Below are positions 42,555 to 52,559 of a DNA stretch of 64,000 nucleotides, piece by piece. Under the pieces are notes generated by a model. The model was not told the origin of the DNA. It saw only the letters and a program-made list of their open reading frames with translations, and did no database searches. The stretch comes from JAJRTE01 sp964418585. GTDB lineage: Bacteria > Myxococcota_A > UBA796 > JAJRTE01. The position numbers and the translations under genes are program-made. Every line of letters begins with the position of its first letter. Position 1 is the first letter of the stretch. Where the stretch lies: assembly GCA_964418585.1 (NCBI GenBank), contig CAYQMG010000072.1:156571-220570 (forward strand), given 5' to 3'.

Positions 42555-42778
42555 TTCCCCGGACGACCCGGGGGCACCCGGCGAAGGCCCCCCTTGAGCC
42601 GTCTTCCCCCTGCCGGGCGTCACCTGTGTCGGCCCGCTCTCCTGCTTATCTCCACCAGAGCGAAACCGCTTCCGGTTGCATCTCCCGGCGAGCCGACCTA
42701 TGGTGAAAGCAGGGCTGCCGACAGCCTGATCGAGACGTCAAACCAACGAATCTCAGAAACAAGACGAGGGAGGGTTCC

Positions 42779-44905
42779 ATGTCTCCACAGCCCAGCTTTG
42801 TTCGACGGTGCGTCGGAATGACCCTGGTATTGTTTGCGGCCCTGCTCTTCCCGTGGCATGGCGTCCCGGCTCACGCGACCCCTGTGGGTTCCGAGCCGAA
42901 CCGTTGCGGCACCAGGTCGTTCCTGGAGTCCCCGGTGCCGCTGAACCGAGAGGTCGCGCATCCGGCCACCCGGGTGAACGAGGGTATCGGGACGACGGGA
43001 GCGGTGGTGACCCTGGCCGAACTGGCGGAGCGGACCCGGGTTCACGTGGGTGCGGCCGGGGGGGAAGCATTCCTGGTGGAGGGTCTGCCGGAAGCGCCGG
43101 CCGTGGCCCGCATCCGCACCACCTTGCCGGTGCATGAAGCCTATGGGCTGTCTGCGGACCGTGCCTGGTTTGCGTATCGCCCGCTGGACGGTTCCTTTCC
43201 CGGCCTGGATCTCTACGTGGAAAGGGTCGACGGTGGCGCCCTTTACCGGGTCACGGACGACCTGGTGCTGGAAGCCGCCTGGTCGCCGGCGGATCCGGAC
43301 GTACTCGCCTACCTGTACACCGCAGGAGATCGATTCGGGCTCGCCGTGGTGAACATCGCGACCGGTCGGGAACTGGCCCGGGTGGCCGAGGGGGTTCATC
43401 CGGACACCCTGGTCTGGAGCGAGGACGGCGAAGGCGTCCACTACCTGAACGCCCATCCCCACGTGCAGAACGTGGTGGACCCGAGAACCCGAATCGTGCT
43501 CGAGCAGGTACCCTACGTGCTCCTGTCGCCCGGATACCTCCCGGTACCTGGGACCCGCACCCGTCCGGGGGTCCACGAAATCCTCCCCCCCACCTTCCCC
43601 AGGCTCGAGGTGCCTCGAACGCGACCGTTCCAGGCATCGGCGCCGGTGGGCGGTGAGGGACTCCCGGCCGACCTCTACGCCTTCCGACTCTTCTCCCCGG
43701 ACTACGCCTTCGAGGTCCTGGGGGACAACCTGCTCGGTGCCGGCGGTATCTACCTGCGTCCCATCGACGACGACCACCTCGTGCGCGTGGCGGAAGGACG
43801 CCTGGAGGCCGTGCTGGATACGGGCCTCGTAATCCGGACCTACAACCCCGATGGTTCCACCCTCGAGTTCCACGCCTGGCATGCGCCTGACCAGCCGGTC
43901 CCGCTGGCACGGTCCGCCGACGTGACCTACATGATCCCCATGAACCAGGCCTGGGTCACCCAGACCGCGGTAGGCTACGAGCCCGACTGCTACTCCACCC
44001 ACACCGGCACCATGTCCTACGCCTACGACTTCGCCTACGGCTCCTCGGGGGCCCACATCCTGGCCTCGGCCGACGGGACCGTGGTGTACGACTACGGCAG
44101 CGTGACTTGCAATAGCTGCGACAACACCGACTGTGTGGACTACAGCTCCTCCTGCGCGTCCAACTACGGATGGGGCAACGTCATCATCCTCGAACACGCC
44201 GACGGGGCCTACACCATGTACACGCACCTGGCCTACGGCTCCCTCCGCGTCTCCACCGGAGACTACGCCTGCGCAGGACTCCACATCGCCGACCAGGGCC
44301 ACACCGGCTGCGCCATGGGCACCTACTGCGGCGACCACCTCCACTTCCAGCGCCAAAACGGCCCCTATACCTCGTCTCAGTCCATCTACGTCACCTTCTC
44401 CGACGCCAACAACCCGCTGACTTGCGGCGGATTCTACACCTCCGGCCTCACCGAGGTCTCCTCGTGCGGAACACAGCCTTCCGGCGATTCCGTGGTGGTG
44501 GACGACCTGGACAGCGGCTTCATGACCTACGGCCCGATCGAATACTGGTGGGAATCCACCGCCGGGTACGCCGGCCACATGTACTACACCTATGTCAACG
44601 GAAACGACCTCAGCAACTACGCCCGATGGCGGCCGTCTCTGCCCGGTCCCGGTGACTACACCGTCTACGCCTACGTCCCGGACGCTCATGCCACCACCCA
44701 GGCGGCACGGTACGCCATCGTGCACAACCGCACGGTGGACTACCACACGGTCAACCAGAACAGCTACTACAATCAGTGGGTCTCTCTGGGCACCTACTAC
44801 TTCAACGGCCGCGGGTTCGAATTCGTGGTGCTCATCGACGCCACCGGCGAGTCCACCGATACGGGGAGACAGATCGGGTTCGACGCCGTCAAGTTCACCA
44901 GGTAG
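42779..44905 (+). CDS. Secreted M23-like metallopeptidase with propeller and golvesin-like domains
   Basis: 708 aa exported protein (signal peptide about 1-34). Residues 85-260 read as TolB-like propeller blades (AYLYTAGDRFGLAVVNIATG). A LytM/M23-type domain follows with candidate zinc ligands H408 and D417 (THTGTMSYAYDF) and H520/H522 (GDHLHF), plus YTHLAYG near 483. A Cys-rich loop (about 440-465) is inserted. M23 enzymes cleave peptide cross-links in peptidoglycan. The H-x8-D spacing is longer than the usual H-x3-D, so activity is not certain. The C-terminal 140 residues resemble the golvesin/Xly carbohydrate-binding-like domain (WRPSLPGPGDYTVYAYVP, ending IGFDAVKF). GGAGGG lies upstream of the ATG. 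Confidence 0.83.
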   Translation: MSPQPSFVRRCVGMTLVLFAALLFPWHGVPAHATPVGSEPNRCGTRSFLESPVPLNREVAHPATRVNEGIGTTGAVVTLAELAERTRVHVGAAGGEAFLVEGLPEAPAVARIRTTLPVHEAYGLSADRAWFAYRPLDGSFPGLDLYVERVDGGALYRVTDDLVLEAAWSPADPDVLAYLYTAGDRFGLAVVNIATGRELARVAEGVHPDTLVWSEDGEGVHYLNAHPHVQNVVDPRTRIVLEQVPYVLLSPGYLPVPGTRTRPGVHEILPPTFPRLEVPRTRPFQASAPVGGEGLPADLYAFRLFSPDYAFEVLGDNLLGAGGIYLRPIDDDHLVRVAEGRLEAVLDTGLVIRTYNPDGSTLEFHAWHAPDQPVPLARSADVTYMIPMNQAWVTQTAVGYEPDCYSTHTGTMSYAYDFAYGSSGAHILASADGTVVYDYGSVTCNSCDNTDCVDYSSSCASNYGWGNVIILEHADGAYTMYTHLAYGSLRVSTGDYACAGLHIADQGHTGCAMGTYCGDHLHFQRQNGPYTSSQSIYVTFSDANNPLTCGGFYTSGLTEVSSCGTQPSGDSVVVDDLDSGFMTYGPIEYWWESTAGYAGHMYYTYVNGNDLSNYARWRPSLPGPGDYTVYAYVPDAHATTQAARYAIVHNRTVDYHTVNQNSYYNQWVSLGTYYFNGRGFEFVVLIDATGESTDTGRQIGFDAVKFTR

Positions 44906-45400
44906 CCGGTCGGGGGCCACCCCGCGCATGAGACCACGGACCCGCCTCCTCGAGCCGGTCCGGACACCCGGCCCTCCTGGGTCGTGTTCCTGATTCATTC
45001 TCAAAAACGACAAAGGACACCGACCACGCGCGATCCGCAGGTGTGGGAACGGCGCGCTTGCCGCCCCACAACCCGGCCAAACGCCGGTGCCCGGCGGCAG
45101 CCTCGAGAGGGCGACATGGCCGCCTTGGCAGGTCGGCATGGAGACCCGGGGGGCAGGATGTGACCCGGGATGGCGGCCTGTGGCCCTGGAGCCACTTCCC
45201 GGGGAGGGTGAGGCGTGCCGGGCGCGTGTTGCGAGGTGCCGTTACGGGGGTCGAACCGCGCGTTGTTGTTCGGATGGTCTTGTGTGGAATGGGTCTGGGT
45301 CGAGGGTCAGGAAATCCGGGACAGGACTGGAACTGTCGAACCGAGTGTGGGCGGTCCGCCTGGGGCGAAAGCGCGGGAGTGGCTTCTGGGCACGCCGTTC
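44906..45400. other. Intergenic stretch upstream of glyQ, no supported gene
   Basis: About 500 bases. Several open frames exist on both strands but they are rich in Arg/Pro/Gly, lack starts with Shine-Dalgarno sequences and look like GC-driven artefacts. No T-box, glycine riboswitch or small RNA was recognised. Confidence 0.45.
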
Positions 45401-45429
45401 TTGACAGGGGGGCGGTTGCGTGGTACATC
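45401..45429 (+). promoter_or_regulatory. Candidate promoter of glyQS
   Basis: TTGACA (45401-45406), a 17-base spacer, and TACATC (45424-45429), 35 bases before the glyQ start. The -35 is perfect and the -10 is weak (three of six). Confidence 0.5.
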
Positions 45430-45464
45430 CGGCCCCTTGCAACCGCCGGACAGGGAGGTATGCC

Positions 45465-46334
45465 GTGACCTTTCAGGAAATGATACTCGCCCTTCAGGCC
45501 TACTGGGGCCGACAGGGGTGTCTGGTGAGCCAGCCATACGACGTGGAGCAGGGAGCGGGGACGTTCCACCCTGACAGTTGCCTTCGCGTGTTGGGGCCTG
45601 AACCGTGGAACGTTTGCTACGTGCAGCCTTCCCGGCGTCCGGGTGACGGGCGATATGGAGACAATCCGAATCGACTTCAGCGTTACTACCAGTTCCAGGT
45701 GATCATGCAACCTTCTCCGGTGGACATTCAGGACATCTACCTGGGGAGCCTGGAATGTATCGGTTTTTCGCTCGCCGAGCACGATGTGCGTTTTGTGGAG
45801 GACGACTGGGAATCGCCGTCCCTGGGTGCCTGGGGCCTTGGCTGGGAGGTCCAGTTGAACGGCATGGAGGTTTCCCAGTTCACCTATTTTCAGCAGGTGG
45901 GAGGCATCGACCTGAAGCCCATCCCGGTGGAGATCACCTACGGGCTGGAACGGCTTGCCATGTACATCCAGAACGTGGACAACGTCTATGAACTCAAGTG
46001 GAACGACCGGGTCACCTATGGGGACGTGCACCATCAGACCGAGGTCGAATTCTCGCGCTACAATTTCGACAACGCAGATGTTGGCATGCTTCAGGCCCGA
46101 TTCGATGCGGATCGGAAGGAGTGCCTGGCCTTGCTCGAGCAAGGGTTGACCTTCCCGGCGTATGACCTGTGTATCAAGTGCTCTCACACCTTCAACCTGC
46201 TGGAGGCGCGGGGAGCGATCAGCGTGGCCGAGCGGGCGGCTTTCATTGGGCGCATCCGAGACCTGGCCCGCCGGTGTTGTGAATCGTACCTGGCCAGCCG
46301 GGAGGCGGCGGGGTTTCCCCTGCTCCATCGTTGA
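45465..46334 (+). CDS. glyQ: Glycyl-tRNA synthetase alpha subunit
   Basis: 289 aa catalytic subunit of the tetrameric bacterial glycyl-tRNA synthetase. It contains the family signatures TFQEMILALQAYWGRQGC, YVQPSRRPGDGRYGDNPNR and the C-terminal LLEARGAISVAERA. GTG at 45465 was chosen because GGGAGGT lies six bases upstream and the protein then begins at the conserved TFQEM. It ends nine bases before glyS. Confidence 0.97.
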   Translation: MTFQEMILALQAYWGRQGCLVSQPYDVEQGAGTFHPDSCLRVLGPEPWNVCYVQPSRRPGDGRYGDNPNRLQRYYQFQVIMQPSPVDIQDIYLGSLECIGFSLAEHDVRFVEDDWESPSLGAWGLGWEVQLNGMEVSQFTYFQQVGGIDLKPIPVEITYGLERLAMYIQNVDNVYELKWNDRVTYGDVHHQTEVEFSRYNFDNADVGMLQARFDADRKECLALLEQGLTFPAYDLCIKCSHTFNLLEARGAISVAERAAFIGRIRDLARRCCESYLASREAAGFPLLHR

Positions 46335-46342
46335 GGGATATC

Positions 46343-48424
46343 ATGGGTGCTGAGTTGTTGTTCGAGATCGGCACGGAGGAACTTCCTGCCGGCTTTATCG
46401 GGCCGGCGCTGGAGGCTTTGGACCGGGCGTTTCGGTCTGAAGCGAAAAAACTGGGAATCCCGGTGGGGGAGACGCGGACCCTGGGTACGCCGCGACGCCT
46501 GGTGCTCCACGCAGGGGGGATGACGCAACGACGGCCGGTGATTCGCCGGACCGTGACGGGTCCCCCGAAGAAGGTGGGCCTGGATGCCGATGGCAATCTG
46601 ACTCGAGCGGGGAAAGGGTTTGCCCGAAGCCAGAAGGTGGATCCGTCCGAGCTTTTTGTAGAGGAGACGCCCAAGGGCCAGTACCTGGCCGTGGTCAAGG
46701 AAGAAGGGGGGGAACCTGTTCTTCCTTTCTTGCAGACGCTGCTTCCTGGACTCGTCCGGGCGATCCCTTTTCGAAAGTCCATGCGCTGGGCAGACAAGGA
46801 TCTACGTTTCGCCCGGCCGATCCACTGGATCGTCGCCGTGTTCGACGGCGAGGTGGTGCCGTTCGACCTCGAAGGAATCGCGTCGGGGTCGGAGTCTCGA
46901 GGGCTGCGGTTTTTCGGCCCGGCGTCCTTCCAGGTCACGGACCTGGAGACCTATCTGAACGGGTGCCGCTCGGCCCACGTGGAGCCTGATCCAGAGGTTC
47001 GGCGGCGCCGCATCGTGGACCAGATCCGGGCCGAGGCCGATCGACTCGGCGGGGTGGTGGACGTGGACGAACATCTCCTCGAGGAGGCCGTGTTCCTCAC
47101 CGAGTGTCCTCGAGTCGTGGCTGGACGGTTCGACCCGGATTTCCTCGAGCTTCCTGCGGTGGTGCCGGTCACGGTGATGAAGCACCATCAGCGCTATTTC
47201 CCGGTTCATGATACGGACGGGAACCTGTTGCCCCATTTCCTCGCCGTGCTCAACACGCCGGTGGAAGACCCGAGCCGCATTGTGCACGGCAACGAGCGGG
47301 TGCTCCGTGCGCGGCTGGTGGATGCGCGATTTTTCTGGGAGGAGGATCTCAAGGTCCCCCTCACCGATCGGGTGGAGACCCTGGCCGGAGTCACCTTCCA
47401 CGCGCGCCTGGGAACGAGCCTGGAGAAGGTGGAACGGACCACCCATCTTGCCAGCGAGCTGGCAGACCGCCTCTTCCCGGGAGACTCGAGCGTTCTGGCA
47501 CGGGTGGCTCGAGCCTGCCGGTTGGCCAAGGCGGACCTGGTGACCTCCATGGTGGGGGAATTCCCGGAACTCCAGGGCATCATGGGCGAGATCTACGCGA
47601 CCCGGCAGGGGGAGGATCCGGAAGTGGCACGGGCGATCCGCGAGCACTACCTGCCGACCCAGGCGGGGGGCGAATTGCCTGCCGGGGACATCGGGGCCAT
47701 TGTGAGCGTGGCGGACAAGATCGACTCCATCGTGGGGTTCATTGCCGTGGGCCTGTCTCCCACCGCAGCAGCCGATCCGTTCGCGCTCCGCCGTCAGACG
47801 CTCGGCGTCCTTCATATCCTGGAGGATCGCGGCTGGAACGTCCCGCTTGGCGACCTGGTCGACGTGGCGCTGGAAGGGCTGGAAAGCCGGTGCAGCAAGC
47901 CCGCGGCCGAGGTGAAGCAGGCCGTGCTCGAGTTCATTGCCGGCCGTTTCCGGGGCGTTCTTGCCGGACGTGGCGCCACGGCCGACCTGGTCGAGGCTGT
48001 GCTCGCCGCCGGGTTCGAACGGGTGCCGGATACCGTGCATCGCCTCGATGCCCTGCGCAACCTGTCGTCCCGTGGGGAGTTTGCTCCACTCATGACTGCG
48101 TTCAAGCGTGCGGTGAACATTTCGCGAGGCCAGCCCGATGCAGGGGAAGCGGTCTTGCAGGACCTCCCGCCGGTGGAGGCGGGCCTAGTGGAGGCGACCC
48201 GGCGGGTCCAGGAGGGATTCCAGGCGGACATTGCCGCCGGGAACTACGATGCAGCGCTGACACGACTGCTGGAACTCAAGGAACCCATCGACCGATTCTT
48301 CGACGAGGTACTGGTGATGGATCCGGACCCAGAAATACGAGCACGTCGGCTCGCGATCCTGCACCGGATCTCGGCCCTGTTTCGCGGGGTGGCCGACCTC
48401 AGCCTGGTCTCCACCGACCTGTAG
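46343..48424 (+). CDS. glyS: Glycyl-tRNA synthetase beta subunit
   Basis: 693 aa, the normal length. It starts with LLFEIGTEELPAGFI, includes the HD-like region and a C-terminal anticodon-binding (DALR-like) domain. The beta subunit recognises tRNA-Gly and is required for charging together with GlyQ. ATG 46343 follows GAGGGAT; an in-frame TTG at 46331 overlaps the glyQ stop and is less likely. Confidence 0.97.
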   Translation: MGAELLFEIGTEELPAGFIGPALEALDRAFRSEAKKLGIPVGETRTLGTPRRLVLHAGGMTQRRPVIRRTVTGPPKKVGLDADGNLTRAGKGFARSQKVDPSELFVEETPKGQYLAVVKEEGGEPVLPFLQTLLPGLVRAIPFRKSMRWADKDLRFARPIHWIVAVFDGEVVPFDLEGIASGSESRGLRFFGPASFQVTDLETYLNGCRSAHVEPDPEVRRRRIVDQIRAEADRLGGVVDVDEHLLEEAVFLTECPRVVAGRFDPDFLELPAVVPVTVMKHHQRYFPVHDTDGNLLPHFLAVLNTPVEDPSRIVHGNERVLRARLVDARFFWEEDLKVPLTDRVETLAGVTFHARLGTSLEKVERTTHLASELADRLFPGDSSVLARVARACRLAKADLVTSMVGEFPELQGIMGEIYATRQGEDPEVARAIREHYLPTQAGGELPAGDIGAIVSVADKIDSIVGFIAVGLSPTAAADPFALRRQTLGVLHILEDRGWNVPLGDLVDVALEGLESRCSKPAAEVKQAVLEFIAGRFRGVLAGRGATADLVEAVLAAGFERVPDTVHRLDALRNLSSRGEFAPLMTAFKRAVNISRGQPDAGEAVLQDLPPVEAGLVEATRRVQEGFQADIAAGNYDAALTRLLELKEPIDRFFDEVLVMDPDPEIRARRLAILHRISALFRGVADLSLVSTDL

Positions 48425-48514
48425 CCCGGGATCGCGACCACGCCCCCCTTCCGGGGCCCGGGGAAACCGGGCACGGGACGAAACAGGCTGCGCCCACACG
48501 ATCGGAGGTCCGCC

Positions 48515-49288
48515 GTGGCCCACGCCATCCTCCGCCGCTTCATCGAAGGCCAGAAACGCCTGAGCATGCACCTGGAATCCCGCATCCCCGAACGGTTCCG
48601 GATCGACGGCAACCGGGATTTCGTGGACCGTTTCGTCCCGCAATACCTGCACGAGGGCGCCACGCTCTATGACGTGGGTGGTGGGAAAAACCCGTTCGTC
48701 CGTGCCGATGTCAAGGCTCGCCTCCGGCTCGAGGTGGTCGGCCTCGACATCGACTCCGAAGAGCTTGCTCGAGCCCCGGCCGGAATCTACGACCGGACCA
48801 TATGCGCCGACGTAACCCGGTACCGCGGCCGGGGAGACGCGGACCTTGTCGTGTGCCAGGCGCTGCTCGAGCACGTACCCGACACGGGCGCGGCCCTGGA
48901 CGCGATCTCGAGCATCCTCCGGCCGGGGGGGGTGGCTCTACTCTTCGTCCCCTCCCGCAACGCCCTGTTTGCCCGACTCAACCGGGTCCTGCCCGAACAG
49001 GTCAAACGGGAATTGCTCTTCCGCCTCCACCCGGGCGCGCGACGCCGTCAGGGGTTTCCCGCCTACTACGACCGGTGCACGCCTCGAGACATGAGCGCCA
49101 TGGCGGCGGACCGCGGGCTGCAGGTCCGGGAACTTCGGGTGTATTTTGCCAGCGCCTACTTCACGTTCTTTTTCCCGCTTCACGCCGCCTGGAGAATCTG
49201 GGTCTGGATGTTTGAAAAAGCGGCCGGAGAGCAGGCGGCGGAATCGTTCTCCATGGCCCTGGTGAAACGGCCCCCGGCCCACCCCTGA
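48515..49288 (+). CDS. Class I SAM-dependent methyltransferase
   Basis: 257 aa. Motif I is LYDVGGGKNPF, the acidic motif II VVGLDID, and motif IV VVCQALLEHVPDTGAALD; these are Methyltransf_11-like features. The post-core region LRPGGVALLFVPSRNALFAR is typical of enzymes modifying small molecules, lipids or glycans. The last 60 residues include an aromatic segment (ASAYFTFFFPLHAAWRIWVW) that may contact membrane. The GTG start has GGAGG six bases upstream. Substrate is unknown; the acyltransferase neighbour hints at lipid or envelope metabolism. Confidence 0.85.
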   Translation: MAHAILRRFIEGQKRLSMHLESRIPERFRIDGNRDFVDRFVPQYLHEGATLYDVGGGKNPFVRADVKARLRLEVVGLDIDSEELARAPAGIYDRTICADVTRYRGRGDADLVVCQALLEHVPDTGAALDAISSILRPGGVALLFVPSRNALFARLNRVLPEQVKRELLFRLHPGARRRQGFPAYYDRCTPRDMSAMAADRGLQVRELRVYFASAYFTFFFPLHAAWRIWVWMFEKAAGEQAAESFSMALVKRPPAHP

Positions 49289-49379
49289 CTCGAGTCTCGA
49301 TCCGCACAGGGCACCCGGGGGACCGGGACCGACCCGGGCTTGGGCGACCCGGGGTTTCTTTCTCGCGCTCTGTCCCTGC

Positions 49380-49400
49380 CCGCGCTATGATGAAGCGCGG
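49380..49400. other. Inverted repeat overlapping a possible -10 upstream of the acyltransferase gene
   Basis: CCGCGCT-ATGATGA-AGCGCGG, 7-bp arms with a 7-base loop. TATGAT at 49386-49391 could be a -10, in which case the repeat would be an operator. No -35 is evident. Confidence 0.3.
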
Positions 49401-49454
49401 AAGCCCGTTCCGCCGACCTTGAAAACCATCTCGAGAACAGGAGCGCACCCCATC

Positions 49455-50360
49455 ATGCCCTCCGAGCGTCGCACGCCGTCCACCCTGTTCCGGGCGGCCG
49501 GCAGGTTCGTGTCCGAATCCCCGTTGCTTCGTCACCCCTTGCGCCTGGTGAAGTGGTATGACATCGACGCCCCGGACAACCGGGACGAGGAATGGATCGA
49601 CTACCTCTACCGCTGGTTCGGCAAGGCGTTGATGCGATACTTCCGGGCCGAGGTGCGGGGACTGCAAAGGATTCCCCCCGGGCCGGGGCTGTACGTGGGC
49701 AACCACAACGCGAGCACCTTGGCGCCGGAAGCGCTCATCTTCGGAACCGCAGTGTATCAGCGGTACGGCGTGCAGGAACTACCCATTGCGCTCGGACACG
49801 AGATCGCGATCCGGTTTCCGTTCTTCCACCAGTTCGCCATTCCCATGGGCATCGTGCGTGCTTCCCACGAGAATGCGCGCAAGGTCTTCGAGCAGGGAGG
49901 AAAGGTCCTGGTGTTTCCCGGTGGAGACATCGAGGCCAACCGACCGTTCTGGAAACGCGACCGGATCGTGTTCGGAGGACGACGCGGCTACATCCGACTG
50001 GCCTTGTCCGCGGGCGTTCCCATCATTCCAGTGGTCGCAGCCGGTGCCCACGACACCTTCATCATCCTGCACGATGGCCGCCCCATCGCACGGGCGCTCT
50101 TCCTGGACCGGCTGTTCCGGCTCGACGTGTGGCCCATCACCCTTAGCATTCCGTGGGGACTGACCATCGGACCGCCGTTCCTCTATGTCCCCTTCCCGGC
50201 CCGGGTCCTCATGGAGATCCTGCCGCCCATCCGTTTTTCCCGCACCGGCCCCGAAGCCGCCCGGGACGAACGCTACGTGGCGGCGTGCGCCGACAAGGTC
50301 GAAACCGTCATGCAGGCCACCCTCGAGCACCTCGAGCGGGAGCGGCGGACCGGCAAGTGA
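49455..50360 (+). CDS. PlsC-like lysophospholipid acyltransferase family protein
   Basis: 301 aa membrane-associated acyltransferase-like protein. Block I, normally NHxxxxD, reads GNHNASTLAPEA, so the His is present but the Asp at +5 is Leu and an acidic residue comes later. The block III-like segment is VLVFPGGDIEANRPF, matching FPEG-type sequences. VPIIPVVAAGAHD corresponds to block IV. This variant is seen in diacylglycerol-acyltransferase-like proteins whose chemistry is not always known. ATG 49455 follows AGGAG by 11 bases. It converges with the second subtilase. Confidence 0.8.
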   Translation: MPSERRTPSTLFRAAGRFVSESPLLRHPLRLVKWYDIDAPDNRDEEWIDYLYRWFGKALMRYFRAEVRGLQRIPPGPGLYVGNHNASTLAPEALIFGTAVYQRYGVQELPIALGHEIAIRFPFFHQFAIPMGIVRASHENARKVFEQGGKVLVFPGGDIEANRPFWKRDRIVFGGRRGYIRLALSAGVPIIPVVAAGAHDTFIILHDGRPIARALFLDRLFRLDVWPITLSIPWGLTIGPPFLYVPFPARVLMEILPPIRFSRTGPEAARDERYVAACADKVETVMQATLEHLERERRTGK

Positions 50361-50417
50361 GCGGCGGGGTCCGCGTCTGCCCCTGCCCCGCGTGCTGACG
50401 ATCCGCACGCACGGGTG

Positions 50418-52559
50418 TCATGAAACGTCCCCCCGGATCACAAGTGCGAACCGCTGAGGGCCGTCCACGATGGTCCCGGGCGCGACCTCGACCCGGCACC
50501 TCCCGGCTCGAGGCGTGGGCAGATAGACCTGCTCCACGTTGTTCACCCGGTCCGGTCGGCCCCCCGGCACGGACTTTCCGGCGCTGAAAACGTTCCCTCG
50601 GTAGGTTCGGGTCCCGCAGGAGACGCTGAGGTCGAGGTCGTTGACCAGGTTCACGGCTGCAGCCGGGGTGGAAGGCGGGTCGGTCCAGACGAGGGTGACC
50701 TTGAAAGGCGTTCTCGACTCTCCGAGGGTCAGCTCCAACCCGAACGGCGGATCGCTCGAGGTTTCGAACGCAACCGTGCCGTCGACGACGTGGAGCTGGA
50801 AGCCGCTGTCCGGGAACGCCAGTGCCTGGCTCAGGGCGACGCGGCCCCAGCCCTGGTCCTCCCCGGGCAACGCCCCCCCCAGGGTCATGCGCTCGGCCGA
50901 ATTGATGATCACGGCCTTGACCAGAGCCGCACTCGGCTCGAATCCCTGCGCCGGGCACGGCGCGCCGCAAGCATGGAATCCCTCGACAAAATACTGGCGC
51001 ACCAGAGCGGCTGCACCGGCCACCAGGGGCGCGGAGAAACTTGTGCCCACCCCACGATCCTGCATGCAGTCCCCCGTCTCCACGTTGCCGTCGCCCCCGG
51101 CCGATGTGGTGTTCGCTGGCGCCATCACGTCCGGCTTGATCCGACCGTCCGAGGTGGGGCCTCGACCACTCAACGCATAGACCACATTGAGTCCCTCCCC
51201 GTTCCAGGTTCCCCCCACCGAAATCGCGTTCTTGGCCGTGGACGGACTGGCCACCGTACCGGGTGCCGGACCCGCATTCCCGGCAGCGAACACCACCACC
51301 AGGTCCGGGTGGGCCCACACAAAGGCGTCCACATCCTCGGATGTGGCCGAATAGGTGTTCTGGATGGAGGCATTCTCGTTGTCACCCCATGAATTCGTAT
51401 GAATCCGAGCCCCCTGTTGATAGGCCTGGGCCAGAAACGGCGTCAGGTCGAGCAGCGGACATCCCAACGCGGGAAGGTCCGCGCAATCGTCCACCCCATA
51501 CCCTCCGTCCTGCACCACGAATCGGACGCCCGGGGCCATGCCGTTCTCGGCCGCTGCCCCGGAACCATCCCCCACAGCCGCGCCTCCTGCATTTCCAGCC
51601 ACATGCGTCCCGTGGCCCAGAGTGTCATAGGCCAGCGGGTCGGCCGGATCCTCGGTCGGATCGAGAAAGTCGTAGGCGATCACCTTTCGAAGACTCGAGT
51701 TCACCATCACCTCACCGGCAAGGTTGACAGGAGGCCACCCGGCCTCATCCCGGAAATAGCAGCTATCCAGCTCGAGCCCGGTGTCCAGCACCGCAATCAC
51801 CTGCCCGGTTCCATCCAACCCCCGCTCGGCCAGCACACGGCCCTGGTCAACACTCCCGGACTGCACGATGGGCACCGCGTCCGCATTGAACAGCCGCACC
51901 TCGCCCCGCAATTCCACCCAGAACACCTCGTCCATGCGCGCCAGGTCCCCCCGGATCGCCACCAGATGTTCCACAGGAGTGCGGAAGCCTGCCCGCAAGA
52001 ACGTCGGCCCGGCGGCAAAGGCGGCCTCGACCCCCAACGTGCGAAGCTGTGCGGCGACCCTCTCTCGGTCCGACCCGTGGAAGAGGTGCAGCACCACGCC
52101 CACCTCCCCGAAATCCGCCGCCAGATCGCGCACCTCCGGGGACAGGCGAAGGAACGGATGATACGGCTCGATCCAGTCGACCTCGAGCCCCTCGCCACCG
52201 TCCCACAAGCGCCGGATCTCATCGCCCGTCGCGGTGACCAGGAACACGCCACGGGACAGGTAGGCCTCCACCCTGACGCCTCGAGCCACCAACCGGCGCC
52301 TCAATGCCCCCGGGTCGCCGGGAGTGTGGACCAGAAACCTCGAGACGGCGTTCGGGGCGAGTGCTTCCACCGGGACCCCGCGTCGGCGGGAGGGTACCAA
52401 TCGGCTCGGCCCCCCGGGGTCCGCCGGAGCGCTGCGGAGAGCCCATCCAGCCGCACCGCGCACCTCCCCGGCGGCGGCTCCCCCCGCCCCAAGCAACATC
52501 CAGACGACCAGGACCGGCAACAGCCCGGCGCCCGCCCGGTTCCAGTGATCCCGCTTCAT
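50418..52559 (-). CDS. Secreted subtilisin-family protease with propeptide
   Basis: 713 aa. Signal peptide at about 1-30. An inhibitor-like prodomain (70-235, two repeated modules of the type LRRRLVARGVRVEAYLS) precedes the catalytic S8 domain. The catalytic residues are D259 (AVLDTG), H316 (GHGTHVAG), oxyanion N428 (FAAGNAG) and S507 (GTSFSAP). The C-terminal beta-sandwich (about 590-710, KVTLVWTDPP, then NDLDLSV) is the P/proprotein-convertase-like domain found in kumamolisin-distant bacterial subtilases. GGAGGAACGGTC precedes the ATG at 52559. It is not closely similar to the 6561-9020 subtilase, which lacks this C-terminal domain. Confidence 0.93.
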   Translation of the reverse strand: MKRDHWNRAGAGLLPVLVVWMLLGAGGAAAGEVRGAAGWALRSAPADPGGPSRLVPSRRRGVPVEALAPNAVSRFLVHTPGDPGALRRRLVARGVRVEAYLSRGVFLVTATGDEIRRLWDGGEGLEVDWIEPYHPFLRLSPEVRDLAADFGEVGVVLHLFHGSDRERVAAQLRTLGVEAAFAAGPTFLRAGFRTPVEHLVAIRGDLARMDEVFWVELRGEVRLFNADAVPIVQSGSVDQGRVLAERGLDGTGQVIAVLDTGLELDSCYFRDEAGWPPVNLAGEVMVNSSLRKVIAYDFLDPTEDPADPLAYDTLGHGTHVAGNAGGAAVGDGSGAAAENGMAPGVRFVVQDGGYGVDDCADLPALGCPLLDLTPFLAQAYQQGARIHTNSWGDNENASIQNTYSATSEDVDAFVWAHPDLVVVFAAGNAGPAPGTVASPSTAKNAISVGGTWNGEGLNVVYALSGRGPTSDGRIKPDVMAPANTTSAGGDGNVETGDCMQDRGVGTSFSAPLVAGAAALVRQYFVEGFHACGAPCPAQGFEPSAALVKAVIINSAERMTLGGALPGEDQGWGRVALSQALAFPDSGFQLHVVDGTVAFETSSDPPFGLELTLGESRTPFKVTLVWTDPPSTPAAAVNLVNDLDLSVSCGTRTYRGNVFSAGKSVPGGRPDRVNNVEQVYLPTPRAGRCRVEVAPGTIVDGPQRFALVIRGDVS

